A stretch of 64,000 nucleotides of DNA. Origin: Deltaproteobacteria bacterium. Its GTDB lineage: Bacteria > Desulfobacterota > Binatia > UBA12015. The stretch spans positions 1-64,000 of the forward strand of contig VGTK01000005.1 of NCBI GenBank assembly GCA_016874715.1, read 5' to 3'. The position numbers were made by a program, and so were the translations under genes. Under the pieces are notes generated by a model. The model made no database searches, was not told the origin of the DNA, and worked only from the letters and a program-made list of their open reading frames with translations. Each line of letters starts with the position of its first letter. Within the stretch, counting starts at the first letter, position 1. Positions 16,652 to 25,915 of the stretch are shown one piece after another.

Positions 16652-18207
16652 CAGCCGCCCTCCTCGCCCGGCCGCGGGCCGCCGCCACTCGCAACGAGGG
16701 CGGCCGCCAGCGCCGGAATGGTGTACGTCTCCGGAACCACGTCCACGCGCAGCCCGTGGTCCTTCGCGGTCGCCGCCGTGATCGGACCGATGCACGCGAC
16801 GCGGGCTTCCGCGATGCGCGCCCGGCCGTCCTGCGGGGCCGCGCGGTCGAGCAGCGCGAGAAAGCTGGTCACGGTGCTCGAGCTGGTGAACGTGAGCACG
16901 TCGGGGGGTCCCGTCTCGAGAGCGTCCCGCAGCAGCGCAACGCTGTCCTCCGGCATGCTCGTCGCGTAGGTGATCACCTCGTCGACCTCGCCACCGGCGG
17001 CGCGCAGCGTGTCGGGCAGGATCGCCCTCGCGCCGGCGGCACGCGGCAGCAGGAACCGCCTGCCCCGCACGTCGTCGCCATCCAGACTCGCGAGCAACCC
17101 CTCGGCGCGGAACTCCGCCGGCACGACGTCCGCTCGCAGGTGCCGGCGCGCGAGCGCCCGCGCGGTCTCGGGTCCGATCGCGGCGATTCGCATGCGGTGG
17201 AGAGCGCGCACGTCGCGCCCCGAAACGTCGAGCCGGGCAAAGAAGCGATCCACGCCGTTCACGCTGGTGAGCACGAGCCAGTCGTAGGTCTCGAGCCGCG
17301 CGAGCGCTGCGTCGACCGGATCCCACGACGGCGGTTCGACGAGCCGGATCGCAGGGCACTCGATCACTTTCGCGCCGGCTTCCGCGAGCGCCGCGGACAG
17401 GATTCCGGCCTGCTGCCGCGTGCGGGTGACGAGGACGCGCCGCCCGAACAGCGGCCGGCGTTCGAGCCAGACCATCGCGTCGCGCAGTCGCACCACCTCG
17501 CCCACCACCACGGTCACGGGCGGCCGAAGCCGTCCGGCTTCGACCACGGCTGCGAGCGTTGCCGCCGTACCTCGCACGACGCATTGCCGCGGCGTGCTGC
17601 CCCAGCGGATCGCTGCCGCGGGTGTCGCCGGATCGAGGCCCGCGTCGAGCAGCGCGGCCAGGTTGGCGCGCAGCTGCGTTACCCCCATGAGAAGCACGAT
17701 GGTGTTGCCCGCCTTCGCGACGTGCTCCCACCGTACGCGCGACGTGCGCTTGCCCGGCGCCTCGTGTCCGGTGAGCACGGTCAGGCCAGACACCCAGTCG
17801 CGGTGCGTGACCGGAATGCCCGCGAACGCCGGCACGGCCAGCGCCGAAGTGACCCCCGGCACGATCTCGAAGCGCAACCCGGCCGCGACGAGCGCCTCGA
17901 CCTCCTCGCCTCCCCGTCCGAACACGAACGGGTCGCCCCCCTTGAGCCGCACCACCGTACGACCCGCGGCGGCCTCGGACACCAGCAGCGCGTTGATCTG
18001 CTCCTGCTCCAGAAGGTGCGGCCCTGCGCCGTGCTTGCCCGCGAAGACGCGCTCTGCCCCTTCCGGAGCGAAGCGCAGCAGTTCGGGGTTCGCGAGGTAG
18101 TCGTAGACCACCAGGTCGGCGCGCGACAAGCACTCGCGCCCGCGCAGCGTGAGGCAGCCCGGATCTCCTGGTCCAGCCCCGACCAGATAGACGATCCCCG
18201 AGCCCAC
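16651..18207 (-). CDS. cobA-hemD: Fusion of uroporphyrinogen-III C-methyltransferase (CobA) and uroporphyrinogen-III synthase (HemD)
   Basis: One 518-residue polypeptide. Residues about 1-245 are a SAM-dependent methyltransferase ([13 protein letters not shown] at 9-21, [14 protein letters not shown] near 85-98, [12 protein letters not shown]) making precorrin-2 for siroheme or cobalamin. Residues about 258-518 are the HemD domain, which closes hydroxymethylbilane to uroporphyrinogen III ([48 protein letters not shown]). Fusions in this order are common in Gram-positives and deltaproteobacteria. The start is GTG 18207, diverging from the secreted-protein gene at 18300. The product feeds the Met8-like gene at 22009 for siroheme and the heme branch. 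Confidence 0.93.
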   Translation of the reverse strand: MGSGIVYLVGAGPGDPGCLTLRGRECLSRADLVVYDYLANPELLRFAPEGAERVFAGKHGAGPHLLEQEQINALLVSEAAAGRTVVRLKGGDPFVFGRGGEEVEALVAAGLRFEIVPGVTSALAVPAFAGIPVTHRDWVSGLTVLTGHEAPGKRTSRVRWEHVAKAGNTIVLLMGVTQLRANLAALLDAGLDPATPAAAIRWGSTPRQCVVRGTAATLAAVVEAGRLRPPVTVVVGEVVRLRDAMVWLERRPLFGRRVLVTRTRQQAGILSAALAEAGAKVIECPAIRLVEPPSWDPVDAALARLETYDWLVLTSVNGVDRFFARLDVSGRDVRALHRMRIAAIGPETARALARRHLRADVVPAEFRAEGLLASLDGDDVRGRRFLLPRAAGARAILPDTLRAAGGEVDEVITYATSMPEDSVALLRDALETGPPDVLTFTSSSTVTSFLALLDRAAPQDGRARIAEARVACIGPITAATAKDHGLRVDVVPETYTIPALAAALVASGGGPRPGEEGG

Positions 18208-18299
18208 GCCGGACAGCTACCGCCCTCCCCCGGGCGTGGCAAGCGCGCGCTGGTCTCGCACGCGTGGCGGCCCGCGCGACCGGCCGCTACGCTGTCGGC

Positions 18300-18722
18300 G
18301 TGCGAAAAGACGCGCCAACCTCGTGCCGCGGCGCGCGCCAGGTGCGCGGCATCGCCCTCGGCGTCGCCCTGGTGGTGGCCGGGGTCGCGCTCGCGCAGGA
18401 TTCGCCCAGGCGCATTCCCGGCGGCGTGAGCGTCGAGATCCGCGGCGAGGTGGTGGAGCTCGGCTGCTACCTGCGCGACGGCGCCCGCGGCGAGGGGCAC
18501 CGCGCGTGCGCGATGGCTTGCCTCAAGAACGGCGGCCAGCCGGCGATCGTGCAGGACGAGACCGGCGCGCTCTTTTCACTCGCGGGTGCGACTCCGGCGA
18601 GTGACCCGAGCCCCGCGGCCCGCCAGCACATCGCCGCGCACGTGCTCGTCCGAGGGCAGCTGTTCGAGCGCAACGGAGGCCGCGCCCTGGTCGTCGAGGA
18701 GCTGACGCGCCTCGGCCCCTGA
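18300..18722 (+). CDS. Small secreted protein with conserved Cys/His motif (GCY...H..CAMACL)
   Basis: A 140-residue protein from GTG 18300; an earlier GTG at 18264 would add 12 residues before the signal peptide. Residues about 18-32 form a signal-peptide core (IALGVALVVAGVALA), with the mature part beginning near QDSPRRIP. The mature domain has strands around VSVEIRGEVVELGCYLRDG, then GHRACAMACLKNGGQPAIVQDETGALF. The pattern C-Y, H-x2-C-x3-C with a following G-x-P recurs, to my recollection, in an uncharacterised family of secreted small proteins with an OB-like fold. A disulfide or metal site is plausible. Its neighbours are cobA-hemD (divergent) and hemC (convergent), which gives no firm functional link. 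Confidence 0.65.
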   Translation: MRKDAPTSCRGARQVRGIALGVALVVAGVALAQDSPRRIPGGVSVEIRGEVVELGCYLRDGARGEGHRACAMACLKNGGQPAIVQDETGALFSLAGATPASDPSPAARQHIAAHVLVRGQLFERNGGRALVVEELTRLGP

Positions 18723-18811
18723 CGCTCTCGCAACGCTGCGCCGGCTGAGCCGCACGCCGGCCCGATCGTCGGCCGACACCGGCTGCACGGTCCGTACGGG
18801 CGGTGCGGACG

Positions 18812-19807
18812 TCAGTCGATGGTCCCGGTGTCCTCCTCGGCCGCGCGGAGAAGCTCGTGAGCGCCGCGCGACGCGAGCAGATCGGCGAGCCTGCGCCCCA
18901 GCTCCTCGGCGTGCTCGGTCGGACCGGTCGCGACGTCGCGCAGCACGCGGCTTCCGTCGAGGCTCGCGACCAGACCGTCGAGCACGAGTCGCCCATCCGC
19001 GGTCTCCCGTGCGTGCGCGGCGACCGGCACCTGGCAGCTCGCCCCGAGCTCGCGCAGGAACGCGCGTTCCGCCGCGCACGCCGCCCGGGACGACCGGTCG
19101 TCGAGCACCCGCAGCAGCTCACGCACGCGGACGTCGTCCTCGCAGGTCTCGATCGCCAGCGCGCCCTGCCCCGGAGCGGGGAGAAACGCGTCGGCTGCGA
19201 GCGGGGCTGCGTTCGGCGCGATGCCGAGTCGCGCGAGGCCCGCAGCCGCGAGCACGATGGCGTCGTACGCGCCCTCCTCGAGCTTGCGGAGGCGCGTGTC
19301 CACGTTGCCGCGCATCTGACGAACGTCGAGATCGTCGCGCAACGCGGCGAGCTGCGCACGGCGGCGCAGGCTGCCCGTCCCCACGCGAGCGCCGCGCGGC
19401 AGCGCCGTGAGTGCCGGAAGGCGCGAGAGTCCGCCCGTTCCCGTACCCGCCTCGGCACCGACGCCGCCGGCGGGCGCATCGGTCGAGCGCCGCACGAGGA
19501 CGTCGCGCACATCGGCGCGGGTCGTCACCGCCGCAAGCACGAAGCCCGGCGGCAGCTCTGCGGGTACGTCCTTCATCGAGTGGATCGCGAGGTCGATCTC
19601 GTGCGCCGCAAGCGCCTCCTCCAGCTCCTTGATGAACAGCCCCTTGCCGCCGACCTTGGCGAGCGAAATGCTCGCGAGCCGGTCGCCCGACGTCCGGATG
19701 ACCACCAGCTCCGCGGGCACTCCGGCCTGCTCGAGCTGCGCGACGACCTGGCCGCTCTGCGCGAGCGCGAGCGCGCTGCCGCGTGTTCCGACCCGGAGGC
19801 GAGCCAC
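18812..19807 (-). CDS. hemC: Porphobilinogen deaminase (hydroxymethylbilane synthase)
   Basis: Polymerises four porphobilinogens to hydroxymethylbilane. The 331-residue protein has RVGTRGSALALAQ at the N-terminus, the catalytic Asp80 in HSMKDVP and the dipyrromethane-cofactor Cys258 in LGASCQVPVAAHA. Compared with the usual length of about 310 there is a Gly/Ala-rich insertion at about residues 108-139, before RVGTGSLRRRAQL. The start is GTG 19807, one base after the hemA stop (TGAcGTG), so both genes are cotranscribed. It supplies the substrate of the HemD domain encoded at 16651-18207. Confidence 0.96.
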   Translation of the reverse strand: MARLRVGTRGSALALAQSGQVVAQLEQAGVPAELVVIRTSGDRLASISLAKVGGKGLFIKELEEALAAHEIDLAIHSMKDVPAELPPGFVLAAVTTRADVRDVLVRRSTDAPAGGVGAEAGTGTGGLSRLPALTALPRGARVGTGSLRRRAQLAALRDDLDVRQMRGNVDTRLRKLEEGAYDAIVLAAAGLARLGIAPNAAPLAADAFLPAPGQGALAIETCEDDVRVRELLRVLDDRSSRAACAAERAFLRELGASCQVPVAAHARETADGRLVLDGLVASLDGSRVLRDVATGPTEHAEELGRRLADLLASRGAHELLRAAEEDTGTID

Positions 19808-19808
19808 G

Positions 19809-21191
19809 TCAGCGCTCGTCCTCGTCTTCGGCGTCCTCGTCCTCGGCGGCCGCGCCGGCGCCGGGCTCCAGCGCGAACAGCCGGTGCACGAGCTCCGCGA
19901 CCTGAGCGGCTTCCGACCCGTCCTGAACGGCGAGCTGCTTGAGAACCGCGAGCGGCGGGTGGAGGATCTTGTTCACGATCGCCTGCGTCATCGCTTCCAG
20001 CGCCCTGCGCTCGTCGGGCTCGAGCTTGCGCAGCGCGACCAGCGCACGGTCCAGCTCGCTGCGACGGATGCCGTCGAGCTTGCCGCGCAGCGCGACGATC
20101 GTCGGCGTCACGTCGCGGCGCGAGATCCACTGCCAGAACCGCTCGCCCTCCTCCCGAACGATCTCCTCGGCCTGCACCGCTTCCTTCTCGCGCTCGGCAC
20201 GGTGATCGTCGGCGACGTTGGCGAGGTCGTCGATGTTGTAGAGGTAGACGTTGTCGAGGTCGTTGATCGCGGGGTCGAAGTTGCGCGGCACGCCGAGGTC
20301 GATGAAGAACATCGGCTTTCGGCGGCGCGCGCGCAGCACGTCGTGGAGCTGCCCGGGACCGACGATGTAGCCGGGGGTCGCGACCGAGCCGAGGACGACG
20401 TCGGCCAGCGGCAGGTACTGGGCGTAGCGGTCGAAGGGCACCGGCGTCCCCGAGAACTGCCGTGCGAGGTCGACGGCACGATCGAACGAGCGGTTCGTGA
20501 CGATCACGCTCGCGATCCCCTGCCCCACGAAGTGCCGCGCGGCCAGCTCGCTCATCTTGCCGGCGCCGATCAGCATCGCGGTCTTGTCGCCGAGGTCGTC
20601 GAAGATGCGCTTCGCCAGCTCCACCGCGGCGGAGCTCAGCGACACGGCCTTGCCCGCCACCCCGGTCTCGCTGCGCACGCGCTTGGCGACGCTGAACGAG
20701 CGCTCGAAGCAGCGCCGCAGGATCCGCGACGCCGTGGCAGCCTCGACCGCGAGCCGGAACTGCGCCTTCATCTGCCCGAGGATCTGCGGCTCCCCGACCA
20801 TCATCGAGTCGAGGCTCGACGCCACGCGGAACACGTGCTGCAGCGCCTGCCGGCCACGGTGGACGTAGCAGTGCGACGCGATGGTCGCGGCCGGGACGCT
20901 GCGCTCGCGCGCGAGGAACTGCGTGATGGGGTCGACGACGTCGACGTCGCGCGCGGAGACCGCGACCAGCTCGACGCGGTTGCAGGTCGAGATCAGGACG
21001 GCCTCCTGCACGGGCGCCGCGGCGATGGCGCGCTTGAGGACGTCCGCGATCTCCTCGTCCGGGAACGCGAGCCGCTCGCGCAGCTCGACCGGGGCCGTAC
21101 GATGGCTCAGGCCGAACACCCAGAGCTCGACCTGAGGTTCGGACTCGCGTGCCGCTCTGAGGGGCTGCACGCGCGCGGCCCCATCGCTCAT
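19809..21191 (-). CDS. hemA: Glutamyl-tRNA reductase
   Basis: NADPH-dependent reduction of glutamyl-tRNA to glutamate-1-semialdehyde, the first committed step of C5-pathway tetrapyrrole synthesis. The 460-residue product shows FGLSHRTAPVELRERL at the N-terminus, catalytic Cys70 in STCNRVEL, the catalytic-domain segment SLDSMMVGEPQILGQMK, the NADPH Rossmann motif GAGKMSELAARH and a C-terminal dimerisation helix region. The last roughly 20 residues are an acidic Asp/Glu tail. The ATG at 21191 overlaps the ccsA/hemX stop as ATGA. The presence of HemA rather than an ALA synthase indicates the C5 pathway; hemL is not in the window. Confidence 0.96.
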   Translation of the reverse strand: MSDGAARVQPLRAARESEPQVELWVFGLSHRTAPVELRERLAFPDEEIADVLKRAIAAAPVQEAVLISTCNRVELVAVSARDVDVVDPITQFLARERSVPAATIASHCYVHRGRQALQHVFRVASSLDSMMVGEPQILGQMKAQFRLAVEAATASRILRRCFERSFSVAKRVRSETGVAGKAVSLSSAAVELAKRIFDDLGDKTAMLIGAGKMSELAARHFVGQGIASVIVTNRSFDRAVDLARQFSGTPVPFDRYAQYLPLADVVLGSVATPGYIVGPGQLHDVLRARRRKPMFFIDLGVPRNFDPAINDLDNVYLYNIDDLANVADDHRAEREKEAVQAEEIVREEGERFWQWISRRDVTPTIVALRGKLDGIRRSELDRALVALRKLEPDERRALEAMTQAIVNKILHPPLAVLKQLAVQDGSEAAQVAELVHRLFALEPGAGAAAEDEDAEDEDER

Positions 21192-22012
21192 CCGAAGCTC
21201 TCGGCGTGTCGCCCCGGTGTCAGCACGTTCACGCCGATGAACGCGACGAACAGTACGCCGAAACCCACGATGGTGAGCGCGGCGGCACGGCGTCCGCCCC
21301 ACCCCACGGTGACCCGGCCGTGCAGCAGCACCGCGTAGAGGATCCAGATGATCGTGGTCCACATCGTGCGCGGCTCCCACGACCACATCCGCCCGAACGA
21401 CAGCTCGGCCCAGAGCACGCCGCTCACGATGCTCAGGGTGAGCAGCACGAAGCCCCACCCGAGAAACTTGAAATTGACGTTGTCGAGCGTCTCGAGCGGG
21501 GGCAGCAGGCGCATCAGCTGGCCGACACTGTGCGACTTCAGCTGCCTCTCTTGCCACAGGTAGACGATGCTCACCAGGAAGGCGAGTGCGAATGCCGCGT
21601 TGCCGAGGAACGCGAGCGTGACGTGCACCGGCAGCCAGGGGCTACGAAGGATCGGTGGCACGTCCTGCGCGCCGCCGTGCGCCACCAGAGCGACCAGCGT
21701 ACCGACGAAGCCGATCGGCCCCACCATCGCACCGAGCACGGCGAGCCGGTAGCGAACCTGCGCCAGCAGATAGACGCCGACCAGGAGACACGCGAACAAT
21801 CCGGTCTGGTCCGCGAGCGTACCGACCGCGATCGTCCCGACCTCGAACGAGCGCACGACGATGCCCGCGCCCTGCAGGAGGAAGCCTGCGGCGAGCGAGA
21901 ACGAGGTCGCCCGGCGCATGGCGTCGCGCGGATTCAGCAGCGAGAGCCCGCCGCACACCGTGCCCGCGAGGTAGAGCACCGTCGCGAGTCGGAGCAGGCT
22001 CGCCTCGCTCAT
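21188..22012 (-). CDS. Cytochrome c assembly protein, CcsA/HemX family
   Basis: An integral membrane protein of 274 residues with about eight helices. The conserved heme-handling signature of the CcmC/CcmF/CcsA family is present in variant form (LWAELSFGRMWSWEPRTMW at about residues 200-219, against WGxWWxWD), flanked by histidines in PVHVTLAFLG (about residue 132) and VLLHGR (about 232). The location between hemA and the Met8-like gene, with ATGA overlaps on both sides, matches HemX, which in Bacillus influences HemA levels, and also CcsA of system II cytochrome c maturation. No ccsB/resB gene is adjacent, so the HemX reading is favoured on context. Both roles are inference from family. Confidence 0.83.
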   Translation of the reverse strand: MSEASLLRLATVLYLAGTVCGGLSLLNPRDAMRRATSFSLAAGFLLQGAGIVVRSFEVGTIAVGTLADQTGLFACLLVGVYLLAQVRYRLAVLGAMVGPIGFVGTLVALVAHGGAQDVPPILRSPWLPVHVTLAFLGNAAFALAFLVSIVYLWQERQLKSHSVGQLMRLLPPLETLDNVNFKFLGWGFVLLTLSIVSGVLWAELSFGRMWSWEPRTMWTTIIWILYAVLLHGRVTVGWGGRRAAALTIVGFGVLFVAFIGVNVLTPGRHAESFG

Positions 22013-22665
22013 CGCGCGCGCTCCACGCCGGCATCCTGCTCGGGCAGCCCCGCGCAGGTCGCGGCAATCAGCTCGTCGACGCGCCGCTCGTCGCCGCCGC
22101 GCAGCGCGTCGAGGAGGCCTTCGTCGACGAGGCGGACCAGCGCCTCCTGTCGGGGCCGCCCCGGCGCGTAGCGGCCGCGCAGTCTCGCGAGCGTCGCCAC
22201 GGCGGCGTCGTACTCCGGGCCGAGCGCGGCATCGAGGTCGTCGCGGACCCGGCGGGCGAGCGCCGGGCTCGCACCCGAGGTGCTGACGGCGACGACCAGC
22301 GGATCCCGGTCGAGGATCGCCGGCATCACGAACGAGCAGCGCTCCGGCTCGTCCACCGCGTTCAGCCAGACTCCGGCTGCCCGCGCCTGCCTCGCGATCG
22401 CCTCCTGCAAGTCCGGATCGTCGGTCGCGGCGAAGGCGAGTGCGGCTCCGTCGAGGTCGTCGGGGCGGTACGGCCGACGCTGGATGCGGAGCGCGGGTCC
22501 GACCCGTTCGAGCTCGGCCATGGCCGCACCGACGCGGGTCGCGACGACGGTCACGCGCGCACCGACTCCCAGCAGCTGCTCGGCCTTGCGGGCGGCGACC
22601 GCGCCGCCCCCGACCACGAGACACGGCCGTCCTGCGAGGTCGACCAGAATCGGCAGATAGCGCAT
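22009..22665 (-). CDS. Precorrin-2 dehydrogenase / sirohydrochlorin ferrochelatase, Met8/CysG-N-like
   Basis: Converts precorrin-2 to sirohydrochlorin with NAD and may insert iron to form siroheme. The 218-residue protein starts at ATG 22665 (MRYLPILVDLAGRPCLVVGGG), a textbook Met8/CysG N-terminus with a GGG Rossmann loop at residues 19-21, followed by the AVDEPERCSFVMPAI segment and the VAVSTSGASPALARRVRDDL motif with the conserved Ser/Gly/Pro. A GTG at 22686 is an alternative start. The stop overlaps the start of the next gene (ATGA). CobA, encoded at 16651-18207, provides its substrate. Siroheme suits assimilatory sulfite or nitrite reduction. Confidence 0.9.
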   Translation of the reverse strand: MRYLPILVDLAGRPCLVVGGGAVAARKAEQLLGVGARVTVVATRVGAAMAELERVGPALRIQRRPYRPDDLDGAALAFAATDDPDLQEAIARQARAAGVWLNAVDEPERCSFVMPAILDRDPLVVAVSTSGASPALARRVRDDLDAALGPEYDAAVATLARLRGRYAPGRPRQEALVRLVDEGLLDALRGGDERRVDELIAATCAGLPEQDAGVERAR

Positions 22666-22728
22666 GGCGCCGATCAGGAGTAGCACCGGTCGCGGGCCAC
22701 CGCGAGGGCGGCTTTCCCCCGGCAGGAG

Positions 22729-24246
22729 TCAGGACGGGATGCGCAGGCGCTGCCCCGTCTGGATCGACTTGCCGACCTTGTTGTAGTCGCGAATCGCCTC
22801 GACCGTCGTGCCGTACTGCCTGGCGATGGCGCCCAGAGTCTGGCCGGGCTTCACCTTGTGCACGAGGACGACCCGCCCCTTGCCCGCCTTGCCGCTCGAG
22901 CGCCCCCGGGTGCTCGCCGTCGCCTTGGCCACCGCCTCACGCGACCTGACCGACGCCGAGCGTGAGCGCGTCCGCGACGCAGCCTCCGTCCGCGCCACGC
23001 GCGGCGGCGGCTCTGCATTCGCAACCTGGAGTGCGTCGCCGCCACCGGGCACGCGCAGCACGTAGCCGCGCGGAATGAATGCGCGCCCCTCGGTGACGCT
23101 CGCGAGCAGGGCCGGGTTCGCCTCGGCCAGGGCATCGCGGCTCACGCCGGCGAGGCTCGCGGCCTGGTGGATGCCCATCGGGTGCGGGACCTGGACTTCC
23201 TCTCCCTTCACCGCGGGCATCTCCGGCAGGTCGCCGAACAGCTCTTCGGCGCGCGAGGCAACGTCCAGGGCGCCGAGGAACTCCGCGTAGAAGTTCCGCG
23301 ACGCGAAGCCGAACGCCTTGCCCCGGTATCGCGTGACGATGTCGCCGATGTCGAACGAGCCGACCTCGCCCGACGCCCGCACCATCCCGCCGCGTCCGTG
23401 GTTGTACGCGGTGATCGCCAGCGGCCACTCGCCGAGCGCGTCGTAGTCGGCGCGCAGGTGCTGCGCCGCCGCACGCGTGGCGCGGATCGGATCGCGGCGC
23501 TCGTCGACGTGGTCCCCGACGATCATGTACTGACGGCCGGTCGAGGGCATGAATTGCCAGACGCCGGCCGCACCGACCTTCGAGTATGCGTTCACGTTGA
23601 AGCAAGACTCGATCAGCGGCAGGCGGGCGAGCTCGGGCGGCAGTCCCTCTTCGCCGAAGATGCGCTCCATGCGCGCGAGGTAAGGTCGCTGGCGCGCGAT
23701 GCCGAGCGCGAAGCGCTCGCGCAGGCCGGGCTGCGTCCGGATGCGCTCCGCCGCGGTGCGGAACTTGTCCTCGCCCTCGACGTCCGCGAACATCTTCGCG
23801 ACCTTGCGCTCGGCCGGACCGAGTCCCTCCGCCGATCCTCCGTTGGCGTCGAGGCTCATCAGGATGGAACGGACGCGCAGCTGTGCTTCCTCGATCTGGC
23901 GCTTCTTCTCGTTGATCTCCGACGGGGTCAGCGCATCGCCGTCCTCGACCCAGGGAAGGAAGTCCACCACCTCGTAGACCTTGCCGAGGTACCAATCATC
24001 GTGCACCACCACCTGGTGCTCGGAGTACTTCGCGAAGATGTCGCGCCAGAAGGCGATCGCGGGCTGCAGCACCTTCGGGCGGGGAAACGTGGCGTCCTCG
24101 GCACGGACGGCCACCGGCGCGGCAAGCGTCACGAACAGGATCAGAAATCCCGCGGCGCGCAGCCTCGGGCGCCCGGCCCGGGTTCCCCGTACGGTTTCAG
24201 GATCCGCGATCCGAGAACGGCTCTGTCGGCGTCGCCACATCCACAT
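22729..24246 (-). CDS. mltD: Membrane-bound lytic murein transglycosylase with two LysM modules, MltD family
   Basis: A peptidoglycan-cleaving enzyme of 505 residues. The start ATG 24246 has a strong GGAGGTGGG site. A signal peptide with core at about residues 31-48 (AAGFLILFVTLAAPVAVRA) ends near 49 and carries no lipobox Cys. After an uncharacterised N-terminal helical region (about 55-185, MltD_N-like) comes the SLT domain, about 195-340, with catalytic Glu213 in LPLIESCFN and GAAGVWQFMPSTGRQY. A degenerate LysM follows at about 350-400, then a basic Ser/Arg/Ala linker, then a canonical LysM at about 455-503 (HKVKPGQTLGAIARQYGTTV). The smaller relative at 12892-13866 is lipid-anchored instead. 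Confidence 0.9.
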   Translation of the reverse strand: MWMWRRRQSRSRIADPETVRGTRAGRPRLRAAGFLILFVTLAAPVAVRAEDATFPRPKVLQPAIAFWRDIFAKYSEHQVVVHDDWYLGKVYEVVDFLPWVEDGDALTPSEINEKKRQIEEAQLRVRSILMSLDANGGSAEGLGPAERKVAKMFADVEGEDKFRTAAERIRTQPGLRERFALGIARQRPYLARMERIFGEEGLPPELARLPLIESCFNVNAYSKVGAAGVWQFMPSTGRQYMIVGDHVDERRDPIRATRAAAQHLRADYDALGEWPLAITAYNHGRGGMVRASGEVGSFDIGDIVTRYRGKAFGFASRNFYAEFLGALDVASRAEELFGDLPEMPAVKGEEVQVPHPMGIHQAASLAGVSRDALAEANPALLASVTEGRAFIPRGYVLRVPGGGDALQVANAEPPPRVARTEAASRTRSRSASVRSREAVAKATASTRGRSSGKAGKGRVVLVHKVKPGQTLGAIARQYGTTVEAIRDYNKVGKSIQTGQRLRIPS

Positions 24247-24342
24247 CGTCCCACCTCCGCTCACCGCGACGCGATTCCCTGCCTCGCCGCGGCCATGCGC
24301 CGGGTGACTCGCTCCGAGCACATCGGCACCCACCCGACGTCG

Positions 24343-25911
24343 ATGAAGCACCTTAGGTGCCCCTCGGTACCAGACGTCCTTTCGCGGCGTCAACGGTTTT
24401 CCGCCGGTCGCGGGCGGGCTTGCGGGCTCGCTGCGGTCGTCGCCGTGCTGCTCGCTGGGGCCCCCGGGTGCGCGGGGGAGCCCGCCCGCGCACCCGGCTG
24501 GGTCGTGGTCGGGCTCGACGCCCCGCCGAACTCGCTCGATCCGCGAACCGGGAGTGACGCGAGCGCCGTCGCGATCCTCGACCTGGTGCATCGCGGGCTC
24601 GTCCGGACCGGCCCCGCCGGCGAGCCCGTACCCGATCTCGCGGTGGGCTGGGACACCCCGGACCCCGTCACCTACCGGTTCCGGATCGGCGACGCCCGGT
24701 TCCAGGACGGCCGACCGGTCACGGCGGCCGACGTCGCGGCGACGTACGCTTCGATCGAGCAACCCGCATTCCAGGCCGCTCGCCGGGACGGGCTCGAGCT
24801 CATCGCCGAGGTCGTCGCCGAGACCTCGCACGTGGTCCGCTTCTCGCTCCGCGAGCCCTCCGCCACGTTCCTCGGCGCGGCGCGGCTCGCGATCCTGCCG
24901 GCAGCCTGCGCCGCAGAGGCAGACTGTCGCATCGGGGCCGGCCCCTTCCGGCTCGGCCGGGTCGAGCTCGACACGGTCGAGATCCACGCCACCTCCACCG
25001 CAGACCCGGCGCCCGACGTTCCGGGTATCCGCTTCACGATCTCCCCCGACAGCGTGGCCCGCGCGCTCGGCCTCGCCCGCGGCACCATCGACCTCGTCCA
25101 GAACGCGGTGGAGCCCGACCTTCTCCCCTGGCTGGAGAGTGCCGGTCTCGAGGTCGTCAGCACGCCCGGCTCGACCTTTCACTACCTCGGCATCAACGTT
25201 CGCCGACCCGAGCTGTCCGATCCGCGGGTGCGGCGCGCGATCGCGCACGCGATCGACCGGGAAGCGATCGTCCGGTGGGTGCTCGGCGGCCACGCACGGC
25301 TCGCGAACGGGCTTTTGCCCCCGGAGCACTGGTCGCACGCCCCCGTGCCGGAGATCGGCTACGATCCGGCGGCCGCGCGCCGCCTGCTCGCCGAGGCGGG
25401 CACTGCCGTCCGCGTCTCGCTCAAGACCTCGACCGTCGAGCTGCGACGTCGGATCGGCGAAGCGATCGGTGCGATGCTCGGCGACGTCGGCATCGTCGCC
25501 GACGTCCGGCCGCTCGAGTGGGCGAGCCTGTACGGCGACGTTCGGCGTGGCGCCTTCGACCTGTTCGCGCTCGCCTGGTTCGGCATCCGGGACCCCGACC
25601 ACTACCACGCGATGCTGCACTCGGAGATGGCGCCGCCGCGCGGCAGCAACCGCGGCGGCTTCGCCGACGCCGAGGTCGATGCGCTCACGGTAGCGGCGCG
25701 CGGTCCGATCCCGCGCGCGGAGCGGCGCGCACTCTACGACCGCGTCGCCGGAATCGTGCAGCGCGACGTGCCGTACGTCCCCCTCTGGTGGGTCGACAAC
25801 GTCGTCGTCAAGAACCGGCGGCTCGCGGGTTTCGTGCCGAGCCCCGGCGGAGATCTGCGCTCGCTCGCGCACGCATCCTGGACCGCGCAGGGCCGCGGCG
25901 GGCGGTCCTGA
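24343..25911 (+). CDS. ABC transporter substrate-binding protein, family 5 (dipeptide/oligopeptide/nickel type)
   Basis: Periplasmic ligand receptor for the two permeases encoded downstream. The 522-residue reading from ATG 24343 has a long basic N-terminus, a hydrophobic core (GLAAVVAVLLAGAPG) and a likely lipidated Cys at residue 46 (APGC-AGEP). The family signature follows: DAPPNSLDPRTGSDASA, YRFRIGDARFQDGRPVTAADV at about 105-130, the FHYLGINVRRPELSDPRVRRAIAHAIDR segment and the DPDHYHAMLHSEM region. The start is not certain; a GTG closer to the hydrophobic core is possible. It diverges from mltD with a gap of 96 bases and lies 4 bases before the permease gene. Confidence 0.88.
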   Translation: MKHLRCPSVPDVLSRRQRFSAGRGRACGLAAVVAVLLAGAPGCAGEPARAPGWVVVGLDAPPNSLDPRTGSDASAVAILDLVHRGLVRTGPAGEPVPDLAVGWDTPDPVTYRFRIGDARFQDGRPVTAADVAATYASIEQPAFQAARRDGLELIAEVVAETSHVVRFSLREPSATFLGAARLAILPAACAAEADCRIGAGPFRLGRVELDTVEIHATSTADPAPDVPGIRFTISPDSVARALGLARGTIDLVQNAVEPDLLPWLESAGLEVVSTPGSTFHYLGINVRRPELSDPRVRRAIAHAIDREAIVRWVLGGHARLANGLLPPEHWSHAPVPEIGYDPAAARRLLAEAGTAVRVSLKTSTVELRRRIGEAIGAMLGDVGIVADVRPLEWASLYGDVRRGAFDLFALAWFGIRDPDHYHAMLHSEMAPPRGSNRGGFADAEVDALTVAARGPIPRAERRALYDRVAGIVQRDVPYVPLWWVDNVVVKNRRLAGFVPSPGGDLRSLAHASWTAQGRGGRS

Positions 25912-25915
25912 GACC

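Noticed and set aside
18723-18811. Terminator between the small secreted protein and hemC
   Set aside because: Short inverted repeats such as GTCCG/CGGAC occur, but stems are only 5 bases in a GC-rich background, so not distinguishable from chance.
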